Source of the DNA: Onishia taeanensis
GTDB taxonomy: Bacteria > Pseudomonadota > Gammaproteobacteria > Pseudomonadales > Halomonadaceae
DNA length: 64,000 nucleotides
Assembly (NCBI RefSeq): GCF_900100755.1
Contig: NZ_FNCI01000004.1
Coordinates: forward strand, 307,428-371,427
Direction of reading: 5' to 3'
The position numbers and the translations under genes are program-made. Below, piece by piece: positions 18,514-27,706 of the stretch (position 1 is the stretch's first letter; every line of letters starts with the position of its first letter). Below the pieces are notes generated by a model that ran no database searches, was not told the origin of the DNA, and saw only the letters and a program-made list of their open reading frames with translations.

Positions 18514-19302
18514 TCAGTCGGCTTCCGGCAGAAAGCGCGCCAGTATCTCGCCGTCATGCCAGACCAAGAGTTCCCCGGGAACCATCCGCACCCAGTCCTC
18601 GTTATCAGTCAGAGGTTCGGTCGCCAGCACCGAGACGACATCATGCTCGGTGGTATGCTCGGCGAAATTCACGTTCAGCTCGGCATCCGACAGATTGGCC
18701 TCACCGAAGGGCGCGCGGCGGGTGATATGGGCAAGCTTGGTCGAACAGTAGCTATAGAGGCGCACGCCGTCGGACAGCAGCAGATTGAAAACCCCTTTAC
18801 TGCGCAGGCGCTCGCAGCAGCGATGTAACAGCGCCCACAGCGCCTGAGGGTCTTCGGGCGGTTCGGGAAAGTGATGGCGCAGCTCGCCCATCAAATAGCA
18901 GAAGGCATGCTCGCTGTCGGTGCTGCCAATCGGTCGACAGACGCCCAGTGGCAGTTCCTGCCAACCCTCGAGCTGACCGTTATGGGCATAGCACCAGGGG
19001 CGCCCCCACATTTCGCGCGTAAAAGGATGGGTATTGGCCAGGCGCACCTGACCCACATTGGCCTGACGGATGTGGCTGATCACGATATGCGACTTGATGG
19101 GATAGTCGCGAATCAGCCGGGCAATGGGAGAGTCCACCGAGGGATGCGGGTCGCGAAACTCGCGATAGCCGCCCTCCTCGTAGAAGGCGATGCCCCAGCC
19201 GTCGCGGTGCGGCCCCGTGCCGCCACCACGATGCAAGAAGCCCGCGAAGCTGAAGCAGATATCGGTGGGCACATTGGCGCTCATGCCGAGCAGTTCACAC
19301 AT
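18514..19302 (-). CDS. Class II glutamine amidotransferase (YafJ-type)
   Basis: A 262-residue N-terminal-nucleophile amidotransferase domain protein, similar in length to E. coli YafJ. Starting at the ATG at 19302 (GAGGA 5 bases upstream) puts the nucleophile Cys at position 2 (MCELLGMS). The glutamine-binding segments HIRQAN, AHNGQLEGW and GSTDSEHAFCYLM are conserved. There is no synthase domain, so it presumably hydrolyses glutamine or gamma-glutamyl compounds; the real substrate is unknown. It overlaps the 3' end of the von Willebrand A gene by 8 bases and belongs to that operon. Confidence 0.87.
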   Translation of the reverse strand: MCELLGMSANVPTDICFSFAGFLHRGGGTGPHRDGWGIAFYEEGGYREFRDPHPSVDSPIARLIRDYPIKSHIVISHIRQANVGQVRLANTHPFTREMWGRPWCYAHNGQLEGWQELPLGVCRPIGSTDSEHAFCYLMGELRHHFPEPPEDPQALWALLHRCCERLRSKGVFNLLLSDGVRLYSYCSTKLAHITRRAPFGEANLSDAELNVNFAEHTTEHDVVSVLATEPLTDNEDWVRMVPGELLVWHDGEILARFLPEAD

Positions 19303-21169
19303 GCGGATCCTCACTGCGGCGCGACGCGTCTGATGAAGCGGTCACATGCCGAGACGTTTGACGCCCACGGCGCCTGCGAGCGCCAAGCCACCACAACCCC
19401 AGCAGCAAAACGACCGCCATCGCCGCCCAGGCGAGCCAGGAGCGGGGCTGGTCTTCAAGATTCTGCACCAGCCGCTTGGCCTGGCCGGGCAGCGCATTGA
19501 TGGCCTTCACCACCCGGTCGGCGGCCGCATCTCCGTCGAAGGCACCTGATTCGGCCCCTTTCGCCGTGTCGTCTGGCGTCGCCGGCAGGTCGCGGCTGAC
19601 CAACTCGGCGCCATCCAGGCGTGCCTCGTCGAGCAGAATGCGACCGTCAGGATTGAGCAGCAGTCGCGGTAGCTTGAGCTGGCGTGATTCGCCGTCCAGC
19701 TGCACCTCGGCTTCAACCTGCAGCGGCACGCCAATATCGTCGGGCAGTTCGGGCAGGTTCACCCGCCAGCGACGCTCGTCCAAGGACTCGATAGGCAGCG
19801 CCTCACCCTGCAAAGTAGCGCTCAAGCGCGTGTTGGCGGCATTGAGCGCCGGATGCTCGGCCTCGAGCCACACCTGGCCGTCTTCACGGCGGGCACTGAT
19901 AGCGGGCAACACGTTGACGGCCTGAACACGCTGGCGATGGGCGTCCTCGCCTTCGACATCGATGACCAATCGCGCATTGCCGGTCAAGTTCGGCGCCGGC
20001 AGCACACCACTGAATCGCTCGGCGCCTGGGGTCGGCTGGGTCAGCGGGCTGGTCTCCATGACCGACCCATCAAGGGCTTGTAGTTCAGCCGTGACCCGCA
20101 TGCTATCAAGGCGCCCGGCCTCCAGAGGCGAGCCGTCGTCATTGGCGAGCCAGGCTTCCAGCGGCAGATCGAAGCCCTGATAGAGGGTCGCCGGCAATTC
20201 GCTGGTATGCAGCACCAGCGGTGACACCACGCTGACGCGGCTGTCCGGCGCCAGATCACCTTCGATCCGCCATTCGCCCTCTTCAGGCGAAGGCACGGTG
20301 ATCAGATCAAAGCGCGGCTGGCGCTGCCAACTGGCCCCCTCCGGCAGGTTATCGGGCGTGTAGCGACGGCCATCGGGGCCGACGAGCACCGTGGGTGGCG
20401 ATCCCGGCTCATGAAACAGCAGGGCCGAGAAGGCCTCTACCTCAGGGTCGATGGGGAAGCGATTGTCGCTGAGCGGTACCTGATCGGTCGGGAAGATGCG
20501 CTCGAAGATATCGAGAAAGCTACGCAGCAGGTCTTCAGGCGTCTGGGCGAGCGCGGCAAGCCCCTGGCTTGCCTGGGCCAGGCGCTCGACCAAGCCCAGG
20601 TCCGCCTGTGGCGAGAAGGCGATGGCATGGATGGTGACGCCACGTTCGGCAAGCGCGGGGGCGAGCTCATCGAGCAGCGTCTGACGCGAACGGGCATCTC
20701 GGGCCGACTTGTTTCCGCCGGCCGGGGCCAGGTCGATGACGCCATCGGTCAGCAATATCAGATGCCGCTTACCGCCAGGCTCCTCACTGGCCGCACGGAT
20801 CGCCGCCTCGATATCGGTATATTGCTGATAGTCGACCAAGCTCGGAGCCAGGGAGCGCGCCCGTTCTCGCCAGCGGCGATCCACCGGTCCAACGGGAAGC
20901 GGGTTCTCGACCCGCTCACCGAAGGTCCAGAGCCCGCCGCGAGAGCCCTCAGGCAGCAGCGAGGCCAGAAGCTCCAGGGCGCTGGCGCTCAAACGCTCGG
21001 GGTCGTTGTCTTGCATGCTGCCGGAGACATCGAAGATAACCCGCACGTCTGCGGCGGCGTCCGCCTGGGGCCTGCCGTTCTCTGATTCGACGTCCTCTGT
21101 CACCTGCTGGGCAAAAACGCTGGTCGACCACAGCAGACAACCCAGCACGGCACCGAACATGACGCGCAT
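19295..21169 (-). CDS. Von Willebrand factor A domain protein, membrane-anchored
   Basis: A 624-residue exported protein with a signal peptide (cleavage near VFAQQ, residues 18-22). The VWA domain spans about residues 40-230 with an intact MIDAS (DVSGSMQ and LLTDGV), so it probably binds a metal and a protein partner in the periplasm. Beta-rich Ig-like or carboxypeptidase-regulatory-like modules follow, then a single membrane segment near residues 575-595 and a basic cytoplasmic tail. It is the middle gene of a three-gene set with a small membrane protein upstream and the amidotransferase downstream. The function is unknown. Confidence 0.8.
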   Translation of the reverse strand: MRVMFGAVLGCLLWSTSVFAQQVTEDVESENGRPQADAAADVRVIFDVSGSMQDNDPERLSASALELLASLLPEGSRGGLWTFGERVENPLPVGPVDRRWRERARSLAPSLVDYQQYTDIEAAIRAASEEPGGKRHLILLTDGVIDLAPAGGNKSARDARSRQTLLDELAPALAERGVTIHAIAFSPQADLGLVERLAQASQGLAALAQTPEDLLRSFLDIFERIFPTDQVPLSDNRFPIDPEVEAFSALLFHEPGSPPTVLVGPDGRRYTPDNLPEGASWQRQPRFDLITVPSPEEGEWRIEGDLAPDSRVSVVSPLVLHTSELPATLYQGFDLPLEAWLANDDGSPLEAGRLDSMRVTAELQALDGSVMETSPLTQPTPGAERFSGVLPAPNLTGNARLVIDVEGEDAHRQRVQAVNVLPAISARREDGQVWLEAEHPALNAANTRLSATLQGEALPIESLDERRWRVNLPELPDDIGVPLQVEAEVQLDGESRQLKLPRLLLNPDGRILLDEARLDGAELVSRDLPATPDDTAKGAESGAFDGDAAADRVVKAINALPGQAKRLVQNLEDQPRSWLAWAAMAVVLLLGLWWLGARRRRGRQTSRHVTASSDASRRSEDPHV

Positions 21170-21181
21170 AGGTACTTCCCC

Positions 21182-21598
21182 TTAACCGATGACCGGCTCC
21201 TGGCGTTCATGACTCGAGGCTTCAGGCCGTTCGGCGGCACTCGCCTTTGGCGCCAGCGGGCGGCGCAACAGACGCCAGACCCCGAAGCCCAGCAAGGCCC
21301 CCAGGGCGGCGCCCACGACCAGAAGCAGCGCTGCGAAACTAACGCCCTTGCCTTGCAGAACCGCGACGGCGGTCACGACCACCGCCGGCGCCAGGCCGGT
21401 GTGGGCCTCGGCCTGATCCAGCGTCGTCAGTGAATAACTGGCCGGCATCCAGATGATCCCGGCCACCACCCCGGTGATGACCCAACGAGGCAACCTTGGC
21501 AGAAAGCGAATTCCCAGGTGGCCAGTCACCAGTACAACCAGCGACAATAGGCCATAGATCAGCCACAGTTGTGGCAACGAATTGGACAACAGCATCAT
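21182..21598 (-). CDS. Small integral membrane protein of unknown function
   Basis: A 138-residue protein with four likely membrane segments (near residues 9-28, 36-54, 65-85 and 90-110) and a soluble, charged C-terminal tail. I do not recognise a family. The ATG at 21598 follows GGAGAGA closely. It precedes the VWA gene by 12 bases, so the two are probably co-transcribed and may interact at the membrane. Confidence 0.65.
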   Translation of the reverse strand: MMLLSNSLPQLWLIYGLLSLVVLVTGHLGIRFLPRLPRWVITGVVAGIIWMPASYSLTTLDQAEAHTGLAPAVVVTAVAVLQGKGVSFAALLLVVGAALGALLGFGVWRLLRRPLAPKASAAERPEASSHERQEPVIG

Positions 21599-21667
21599 TT
21601 CTCTCCAGGCGTACGCCTCCTGGCGCACGCATCTTCAATTGATTGCACATATGGTACACCGCACCTA

Positions 21668-23713
21668 ATGAAAGCACAGCCGTCTGCCTCGCCCATCGAC
21701 CGTTTCTACCGCCCGGACGACCTCGACTGGCACTGGCTGGAAAATCGCGACGATGCCGCCGTCAGCGATTTCCTCGACGCCGCCAACGCCGAAAGCAGCG
21801 CTTGGTTCGCGCCACTGGAGTCGGAAGTCGAAGCGCTCTATCAGGGCCACCTGGCCCGCCGAGAACTGGCCGTCACTGGCTTGCCGGCGCCCTTGGATCA
21901 CTACACCTACTGGAGTGAGACCGCCGCCGATGCCGACTACCCGCGCTGGTGGCGCCACCCGCTCGACGCGCCATCCCAGCGGGAATGCTTCCTCGATGTC
22001 GAGGCACGCGCCGCCTTACTCGACTTTCTCGAGATCGGCGACATGGCGCTTTCGCCCGACGAGGCTTGGCTGGCCTGGACCGAAGACACCAGCGGCGACG
22101 AGATGTTCACGCTCTACCTGAAGTCACTGCCAGACGGGGAGCCTCGGCTGTTGCTCGAGGGCATTGGCCCGGAACTGTGCTGGGCCGAGGATGATCGTAC
22201 GCTGCTGTTTACCCGCTACGACGACATCCAGCGCCCCGAGAGCATCTGGCGGTTGGACACGGCGGCGCCTGAGCAGGACGCCCAGCTGATACTGCGTGAG
22301 GACGACCCTGAGTTCTGGTTGGGCATCGGCAAGACGCGCTCGCGCACCTGGCTCGTGCTGGAGAGTGCGTCCAAGGACACCAGCGAATGCTACCTGCTGC
22401 CGGCGTTGGCGCCGGATCGCACACCGCAGTGTTTCCGAGCACGCGAAGCCGGCGTCGAGTACGCGATCGAGCATCGCCCCGGACATTTTTACATCTTGAA
22501 CAACCGCGAGGCGCCGCACTTCCGGTTGGATGTATGCCCAGAACAGGATCGTAATGCCTGGCAACCGTTAATCGCCCACCGCGATGACCAGACCCTCGAA
22601 GGCGTCGATGCTTTCGACTGGGGGTTAGTGATCACTGAACGCGATCATGACAAGGCGCAGGTGTATCTGCGGGTACTTGAGCTGGATGCCCAACACGGCA
22701 TGCAGCGCGACGAGCGCCTACCGCTGCCCGAAGAGCCCTGCAGTCTGGCCCTGGGGGATACGCCGCACTTCAGCGAACGGCGACTACGGCTGCGCGAGGA
22801 ATCCTTTACCCTGCCGATTCGTTGGCTCAGCCACGACCTGGACACCGGGGAGCGCAAGCTGCTCAAGGAGCAGCCGGTGCATGGCAGCCTGCTTCCGTCG
22901 CAACTGACCTGTCAGCGGGTATGGGCCGAGGCCCATGACGGCGAGCGGGTGCCGGTGTCCATCGTGGCCCGTGCCGATCTTTTCGGCCAGGCACCGATGC
23001 CGACCCTGCTGTACGGGTACGGCGCCTACGGTGAAGTGCTGGACCCCTGGTTCTCGATCGCCCGGCTGGAGCTTCTGGAACGCGGCATCGCCTTCGCCGT
23101 CGCGCATGTTCGCGGTGGTGGCGACCGAGGCGAGCCCTGGTACCTGGCCGGCAAGCTCGAACACAAGGAAAACAGCTTCCGCGACTTCCTGGCCGCCCGT
23201 GACCGCTTGGTCGAAATGGGGCTAAGCGACGCGGATAAAATCGTCGCCTATGGGGCCAGTGCCGGCGGGCTGCTGGTAGGGGCAAGTCTCAACCTTGATC
23301 CCAACGCCTTCTGCGCCGCCGTGCTCGATGTGCCCTTCGTGGATGTGCTGCGCACCATGGAAAACCCGGACCTTCCCTTGACCATCGCCGAGTACACGGA
23401 GTGGGGCAACCCGGGGGACCCGGCGGTACGTCAGCGCCTCAAGGACTATTCACCGCTGGACAACCTCCAGGCGCAGCCCTACCCGAGCGTCTTCCTGCAG
23501 GGCAGCTGGCATGATGCCCGCGTACCCTACTGGGAGCCCGCCAAGCTGTATGCAAGGCTGCGGGAACTGGATAGCGCCCGGGGCCCCATCATCTTGCGCA
23601 CGGATATGGAGGCCGGCCATGGCGGTGCCTCAGGCCGTTTCAAGGCTTGGCGCGATAATGCCCGCCAGGATGCCTATGTCCTCTGGGCCCTCGGGCTGGC
23701 CGAACAGGCCTGA
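21668..23713 (+). CDS. ptrB: Prolyl oligopeptidase family serine peptidase (oligopeptidase B-like)
   Basis: A 681-residue S9A peptidase; E. coli oligopeptidase B is 686. The N-terminal beta-propeller (about residues 70-400) gates the active site and admits only short peptides. The alpha/beta-hydrolase domain carries the triad: Ser near 531 in YGASAGGLLVG, Asp near 616 in SWHDARVPY and His near 651 in EAGHGGASGR. It probably cleaves peptides after Arg/Lys in the cytoplasm. The ATG at 21668 has no strong ribosome-binding site. A strong terminator follows. The gene name rests on length and motifs. Confidence 0.88.
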   Translation: MKAQPSASPIDRFYRPDDLDWHWLENRDDAAVSDFLDAANAESSAWFAPLESEVEALYQGHLARRELAVTGLPAPLDHYTYWSETAADADYPRWWRHPLDAPSQRECFLDVEARAALLDFLEIGDMALSPDEAWLAWTEDTSGDEMFTLYLKSLPDGEPRLLLEGIGPELCWAEDDRTLLFTRYDDIQRPESIWRLDTAAPEQDAQLILREDDPEFWLGIGKTRSRTWLVLESASKDTSECYLLPALAPDRTPQCFRAREAGVEYAIEHRPGHFYILNNREAPHFRLDVCPEQDRNAWQPLIAHRDDQTLEGVDAFDWGLVITERDHDKAQVYLRVLELDAQHGMQRDERLPLPEEPCSLALGDTPHFSERRLRLREESFTLPIRWLSHDLDTGERKLLKEQPVHGSLLPSQLTCQRVWAEAHDGERVPVSIVARADLFGQAPMPTLLYGYGAYGEVLDPWFSIARLELLERGIAFAVAHVRGGGDRGEPWYLAGKLEHKENSFRDFLAARDRLVEMGLSDADKIVAYGASAGGLLVGASLNLDPNAFCAAVLDVPFVDVLRTMENPDLPLTIAEYTEWGNPGDPAVRQRLKDYSPLDNLQAQPYPSVFLQGSWHDARVPYWEPAKLYARLRELDSARGPIILRTDMEAGHGGASGRFKAWRDNARQDAYVLWALGLAEQA

Positions 23714-23732
23714 CAGCGTCTCCACCAATGAC

Positions 23733-23766
23733 AAGGCTTCGTCCGGCGCTCACCGGACGAAGCCTT
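23733..23766 (+). terminator. Rho-independent terminator after the oligopeptidase gene
   Basis: A perfect 14-bp stem (AAGGCTTCGTCCGG and its complement) with a 6-base loop, followed by CTTTG on the plus strand, lies 20 bases after the peptidase stop codon and before the convergent glycine-rich gene. Confidence 0.8.
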
Positions 23767-23822
23767 CTTTGATATGGGTCGATTACGCTAACGTTGCAGT
23801 AAGCGAAAACGACCCAGCGCGA

Positions 23823-24536
23823 TCAACCTCCCCGGCCGGACCCCGTACCGCCGGCACCGCCGCCGTTACCGCCGCTGCCGCCATCACCACCGGCACCGCT
23901 ACCGCCACCGCCGGACCCGCTGCCGCCACCGCCGGAACCACCGCCGCCGCCGCCGGAACCACCGCCGCCGCCGCCGGAACCACCACCGCCGCCGCCGGAA
24001 CCACCACCGCCGCCGCCGGAACCACCGCCGCCGCCGCCGGAACCACCACCGCCGCCGCCGGAACCACCACCGCCGCCGCCGGAACCACCACCGCCGCCGC
24101 CGGAACCACCACCGCCGCCGGAACCACCGCCGCCGCCGCCGGAACCACCACCACCGCCGCCGCCATCACCGCCCCCTCCGCCGCCATTACCTGGATCGGT
24201 CGGGCCAGTGGGATCGGTTGGCCCCGTCGGTGCGGTCGGCTCAGGTGTGCCTGGTGGCGCCGTAACGGCGGCCACCTGTAACAGGAAGCCGTCACAGCCA
24301 CTATCGAGGAAACCACCACCACCCCCGCAACCGCCGCCGCCTGCTGCTGGAGCCTCGAGATCATCGATCAATGCATCCAGTTCCGCATCCGTCAGCGTGT
24401 TATTTCCGATCTCGCTCATCTGATCCGGTGGTAACGGACTCGCGAAGCTCTCTTCCGGTGACGACTGCGCCAAGACGCCTGCCGATGACAAACAACCAAC
24501 TGCCACCGCCAGGGCCGTCAACTTGAACTTTTTCAT
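23823..24536 (-). CDS. Secreted glycine-rich repeat protein
   Basis: A 237-residue protein with a clear Sec signal peptide (MKKFK start, cleavage near VLAQS, residue 23). A short acidic segment (TLTDAELDALIDDLEAP), two Cys residues in glycine-rich context, and a Pro/Thr linker made of PTGPTDPTGPTDPG lead into about 115 residues that are nearly all GGGGGGS repeats. The tail ends GSGRGG. No catalytic domain exists. It is probably an unfolded surface or matrix protein, which is inferred. The reverse-strand frame also stays open through the repeats, but only this strand has a signal peptide and a start near a plausible ribosome-binding site. Confidence 0.65.
   Translation of the reverse strand: MKKFKLTALAVAVGCLSSAGVLAQSSPEESFASPLPPDQMSEIGNNTLTDAELDALIDDLEAPAAGGGGCGGGGGFLDSGCDGFLLQVAAVTAPPGTPEPTAPTGPTDPTGPTDPGNGGGGGGDGGGGGGGSGGGGGGSGGGGGSGGGGGGSGGGGGGSGGGGGGSGGGGGGSGGGGGGSGGGGGGSGGGGGGSGGGGGGSGGGGSGSGGGGSGAGGDGGSGGNGGGAGGTGSGRGG
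23919..24170 (-). repeat. 21-bp (Gly6-Ser) tandem repeat array
   Basis: About eleven copies of a 21-bp unit coding for six glycines and one serine, with GGC/GGT wobble differences between copies and some units shortened by one glycine codon. Copies with identical wobble patterns occur in blocks, which suggests recent duplication by slippage. Confidence 0.85.
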
Positions 24537-24737
24537 TGCCCTGTCCCCTTGCTACTGCCCCTTACCTGACGCACCGCCTCTCGGCTCGCGCAAAACATTC
24601 TGTTACACACCACCACAGCATGGTTACCTTAGAACCCCTTCACCATCGGAAAAGGGAATGGTTCTTCAGTATCAGAAGTTGCAATAAAAACGCTCAGGCA
24701 AGCGCGAAGAGGATCATGCTCAGGAGGGAGGAAACGA

Positions 24738-25187
24738 CTAACCGTCGATAGGCAGGATCGCGATGATGTGCTCTTCAAGGGCTTCTTCTGGCACATCTTT
24801 CTGCGATACAGCGAAGCTGGCCACGCTGATCCCCTTGCGATGAACTCGGGAGGGATCACCAGAAATCAGCGGATGCCAGCCGGCCAGTTTACGGCCTTCA
24901 TGAAGGCGCCGGTACGCACAGGAGTGCGGCAGCCAGCGAAAATCCTCGACTCGCGCCGCCGTCAACTGCGTACAGTCGGGCACGCGCTCAAAGCGATTCT
25001 CGTAATCGCTGCAGCGGCAGGATGAGATATCGAGCAGTTCGCAGGCCACATTGAGGACGGCCACATCGCCGCTGTCTTCATCTTCGATCTTGAGCAGGCA
25101 GCACTGCCCGCAGCCGTCGCACAGCGCCTCCCATTCTTCGCCGCTCAGCTCTTCAAGGGGATAGCGCTCCCAGAAACGCTCTCGCAT
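24738..25187 (-). CDS. ycgN: YcgN family Cys-cluster protein (UPF0260)
   Basis: A 149-residue protein closely similar to E. coli YcgN. The conserved cysteines are seen in CDGCGQCCLLK, NVACELL and SSCRCSDYENRF, plus PDC and SCAYR, which suggests a bound metal or Fe-S cluster (the CxxCxxCC pattern of YkgJ-type proteins). The ATG at 25187 has AAGGAG 7 bases upstream. It follows ycgL by about 50 bases, the same neighbourhood as in enterobacteria. Its biochemical function is not known. Confidence 0.9.
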   Translation of the reverse strand: MRERFWERYPLEELSGEEWEALCDGCGQCCLLKIEDEDSGDVAVLNVACELLDISSCRCSDYENRFERVPDCTQLTAARVEDFRWLPHSCAYRRLHEGRKLAGWHPLISGDPSRVHRKGISVASFAVSQKDVPEEALEEHIIAILPIDG

Positions 25188-25239
25188 GAGGACTCCTTGG
25201 TGCGCCACGCGGCGCAGATGGGAACAGGACGACGAGTCG

Positions 25240-25545
25240 TCAATAGCTCGGTCGTGTCGGGGTGCGATAGAGGTCCAGCAGGTACTCTTCCTTGGCCGGC
25301 GGCATCTGCAAATAGAACCCCTTTTCGTCGATGGCGGCCATCACGTCCGCGGCCTTAGCGCGGGAAAGGCGCTTGTCGGCCGTGAGGATCATGGTCAGCA
25401 CCGGCTCAGGTTTGCCAAAGTGCTCAAGCAAAGCCGCAGGCAGATCTTGCAAGCCGTTGCGCTTGTCGACGTAGAGATACATCTCATCCTGGCGTGGACT
25501 CTTGAAAATCTCACACAGCAGTTTGCGCTGGGTTGCATCACTCAT
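25240..25545 (-). CDS. ycgL: YcgL domain protein
   Basis: A 101-residue small cytoplasmic protein of the YcgL family, seen from CEIFKSPRQDEMYLYVDK and GFYLQMPP. Its start codon overlaps the rnd stop codon by 8 bases, so it is translated together with RNase D. This rnd-ycgL-ycgN order is widely conserved in gammaproteobacteria, but the role is not established. Confidence 0.9.
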   Translation of the reverse strand: MSDATQRKLLCEIFKSPRQDEMYLYVDKRNGLQDLPAALLEHFGKPEPVLTMILTADKRLSRAKAADVMAAIDEKGFYLQMPPAKEEYLLDLYRTPTRPSY

Positions 25546-26701
25546 GAACGTTCACCTGATTGAGGGCGGCCGCCAAGTCGTCAGACAAGCACTGGCCGCG
25601 CCAGCCATTGGGCAGCACCAAGGGGCGGTCGAGCAGGTTGGCGGTCACCAGCGATTCGATATCGCGACGGCGCATCAGCACCTCTGGGGCAATGCCCAAC
25701 TGCTCAGCCTGTCGCGTCACCACCTGCTTCAAGGCCTTGAAGCGCTTCTTGAAGGGGCCGGTGAGCGGCGACGGCAGCGCCTCGGCAAGCTCGCTTTCGT
25801 CGCAGTGGCGCGCCTCGCGCACTAGCGCCAGCAGGGTATCCCCGTCGCGCTTGATCACACCGGGCTTCAGGCCTTCGACCTGGGCCAGACCATGGCGATC
25901 CTTGGGCATGCGCTCGGCGATCGCATAAAGCAGCTTATCGCTGACCAACCAGCCGCGAGGCAGGTTGCGTGTCCGGGCTTCGCCTTCTCGCCAGGTCGTC
26001 AGGCGCCGATAGGCCTCGATTTGTGGCCGATCGAGGCGCCACAGCTGGCGATGGCGCAGATACCACTGGCCGTCAGCCTCAATACTGCGCCCGGCTTGAC
26101 CGACGATGGCGGCACAGTCGGCCTCGAGCCAGTCGAGGCGCCCCCGAACCTCGAGAGCCGCTCGTTGAACCTGCCAGACCTCGAGGAGATAGATCACATC
26201 CAGCGCCGCATAGCGGCACTGGGAGTCGGACAGCGGGCGCTCTAGCCAATCGGAACGGGTTTCGTCCTTGGGCAGGACATGGCCGGTCCATTGCTCCACC
26301 AGCCGCTGGTAGCCCATCGCCGGATCTTCGCTGAGCAGCGACTGCGCCACCTGCGTGTCGACCAGCGGCCAGATGCTGACGCCGGCCCAGCCACCCAGCA
26401 CCTCTAGATCCTCACTGCTGGCGTGCAACAGCTTGAGCGGCCCCTCGGACAGCAAGGCTTTAAGCGCAGAAGTGGCCGCGACGGCCTGGGGATCGACCAG
26501 GTAAGCCGTTTCGCCGGCGCACAGCTGGACCAGGGCCGGCACAGGAAAGAAGGTGGATTCACGAAAGAACTCGGTATCCAGCGCCAAGGTATCGGCGCCT
26601 GCGAGCGTCTTGCAGGCCTCATCGAGGTCTTCGGGGGTATCGATCCAGCGAATATCGAGATCGCGATTGTCGGGTGCCAGGGATTCGGGTGCCGGGGACA
26701 T
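25538..26701 (-). CDS. rnd: Ribonuclease D
   Basis: A 387-residue 3'-to-5' exoribonuclease that trims tRNA and other stable RNA precursors. The DEDD exonuclease motifs are seen: ALDTEFFRE (Exo I), LLHASSEDLEVL (Exo II) and RYAALDVIYLLEVW (Exo III). Two HRDC-type helical domains follow. E. coli RNase D is 375 residues. I chose the ATG at 26701; a longer frame reaches 26761 but would overlap recR. It follows recR by about 30 bases. Confidence 0.92.
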   Translation of the reverse strand: MSPAPESLAPDNRDLDIRWIDTPEDLDEACKTLAGADTLALDTEFFRESTFFPVPALVQLCAGETAYLVDPQAVAATSALKALLSEGPLKLLHASSEDLEVLGGWAGVSIWPLVDTQVAQSLLSEDPAMGYQRLVEQWTGHVLPKDETRSDWLERPLSDSQCRYAALDVIYLLEVWQVQRAALEVRGRLDWLEADCAAIVGQAGRSIEADGQWYLRHRQLWRLDRPQIEAYRRLTTWREGEARTRNLPRGWLVSDKLLYAIAERMPKDRHGLAQVEGLKPGVIKRDGDTLLALVREARHCDESELAEALPSPLTGPFKKRFKALKQVVTRQAEQLGIAPEVLMRRRDIESLVTANLLDRPLVLPNGWRGQCLSDDLAAALNQVNVHE

Positions 26702-26732
26702 AGCGTTTCCAAGTAGAACTGCAGGCGTCGAC

Positions 26733-27338
26733 TCACTCACCGCTGAAGGGCAGGCGACCATTGAAGGCGCGGCTCAGGGTGCCGCCGTCGACATATTCCA
26801 GCTCGCCGCCCATGGGCACGCCATAGGCCAGGCGCGACAGACGAATCTGGCGGCCGGTGAGCTGAGTGGCGATGTAATGTGCCGTGGCTTCGCCTTCCAC
26901 GGTGGGGTTGGTGGCTAGAATCACTTCATCGACGCCATCTTCGGCAAGGCGTGCCTCGAGCAGGTCAAGGCCGATATCTTCCGGGCCAATGCCATCGAGG
27001 GGCGAAAGATGGCCGTGCAGCACGAAGTACTGGCCGCTGTAGCCACCGGCTTCCTCGATGGCCAGCATGTCCGCAGGCGACTCTACCACGCACAGCAACC
27101 GCTCATCGCGGCGCGTGCTGCGACAAAGCCCGCACAGCTCTTCTTCGGTCAGGGTCCGGCAGCGCTGGCAATAGCCGACCTCGGCCAGTGCCTGGGCCAG
27201 TACGCTTGCCAGCCGCTCGCCGCCCTCACGCTCGCGCTCGAGCAAATGCAGCGCCATCCGCTGGGCGGTCTTGGGCCCCACCCCCGGCAGCACACGTAGC
27301 GATTCCAGCAGTCGATCGACGAGGGGTGAGAAGCTCAT
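26733..27338 (-). CDS. recR: Recombination mediator RecR
   Basis: A 201-residue protein that works with RecF and RecO to load RecA at single-strand gaps. The order is helix-hairpin-helix ([13 protein letters not shown]), a zinc finger [16 protein letters not shown], then a Toprim domain ([17 protein letters not shown]) and the C-terminal Walker-like segment. Its ATG overlaps the ybaB stop codon (TGATG), so translation is coupled. Confidence 0.96.
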   Translation of the reverse strand: MSFSPLVDRLLESLRVLPGVGPKTAQRMALHLLEREREGGERLASVLAQALAEVGYCQRCRTLTEEELCGLCRSTRRDERLLCVVESPADMLAIEEAGGYSGQYFVLHGHLSPLDGIGPEDIGLDLLEARLAEDGVDEVILATNPTVEGEATAHYIATQLTGRQIRLSRLAYGVPMGGELEYVDGGTLSRAFNGRLPFSGE

Positions 27339-27664
27339 CAGAACGGCATCTTGAAGCCAGGCGGCAGGTTCAGGCCGGCAGTTGCCTCTTCCATCTGCGC
27401 CTTGGACGCCGCTTCGACCTTGCGGACTGCATCATTGACGGCGGCAGCCAGCAGGTCCTCGAGGAGCTCCTTGTCCTCTTCCATGATGCTCGGGTCGATT
27501 TCGACCTTACTGACGTCATGGCGACCGTTCATGGTGACCTTGATCATGCCAGCGCCGGCTTCCCCCAGGACCTCGGCCTTGGCGGCCTCTTCCTGCACAC
27601 GCTGCATTTTCTCCTGCATTTCCTGAGCCTGCTTCATCAGGTTGCCCATGCCACCTTTCATCAT
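27338..27664 (-). CDS. ybaB: Nucleoid-associated protein YbaB/EbfC
   Basis: A 108-residue DNA-binding dimer of the YbaB/EbfC family. The start [20 protein letters not shown] and the conserved [13 protein letters not shown] strand are diagnostic. It lies 42 bases after dnaX and overlaps recR by one base, the near-universal dnaX-ybaB-recR order. Confidence 0.95.
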   Translation of the reverse strand: MMKGGMGNLMKQAQEMQEKMQRVQEEAAKAEVLGEAGAGMIKVTMNGRHDVSKVEIDPSIMEEDKELLEDLLAAAVNDAVRKVEAASKAQMEEATAGLNLPPGFKMPF

Positions 27665-27706
27665 GGTGAGATTCCTCTTGAGTCGTTGAGTCGTGAACCA
27701 GCGGCG

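Noticed and set aside
23919..24170. CRISPR-like look of regular repeats
   Set aside because: Period is 21 bp with no unique spacers, and the units code for Gly6-Ser in frame.
23511..24281. Plus-strand frame with an Ala/Thr-rich repeat
   Set aside because: It is the complement of the Gly-Ser array, starts inside the peptidase gene and lacks a signal or ribosome-binding site.
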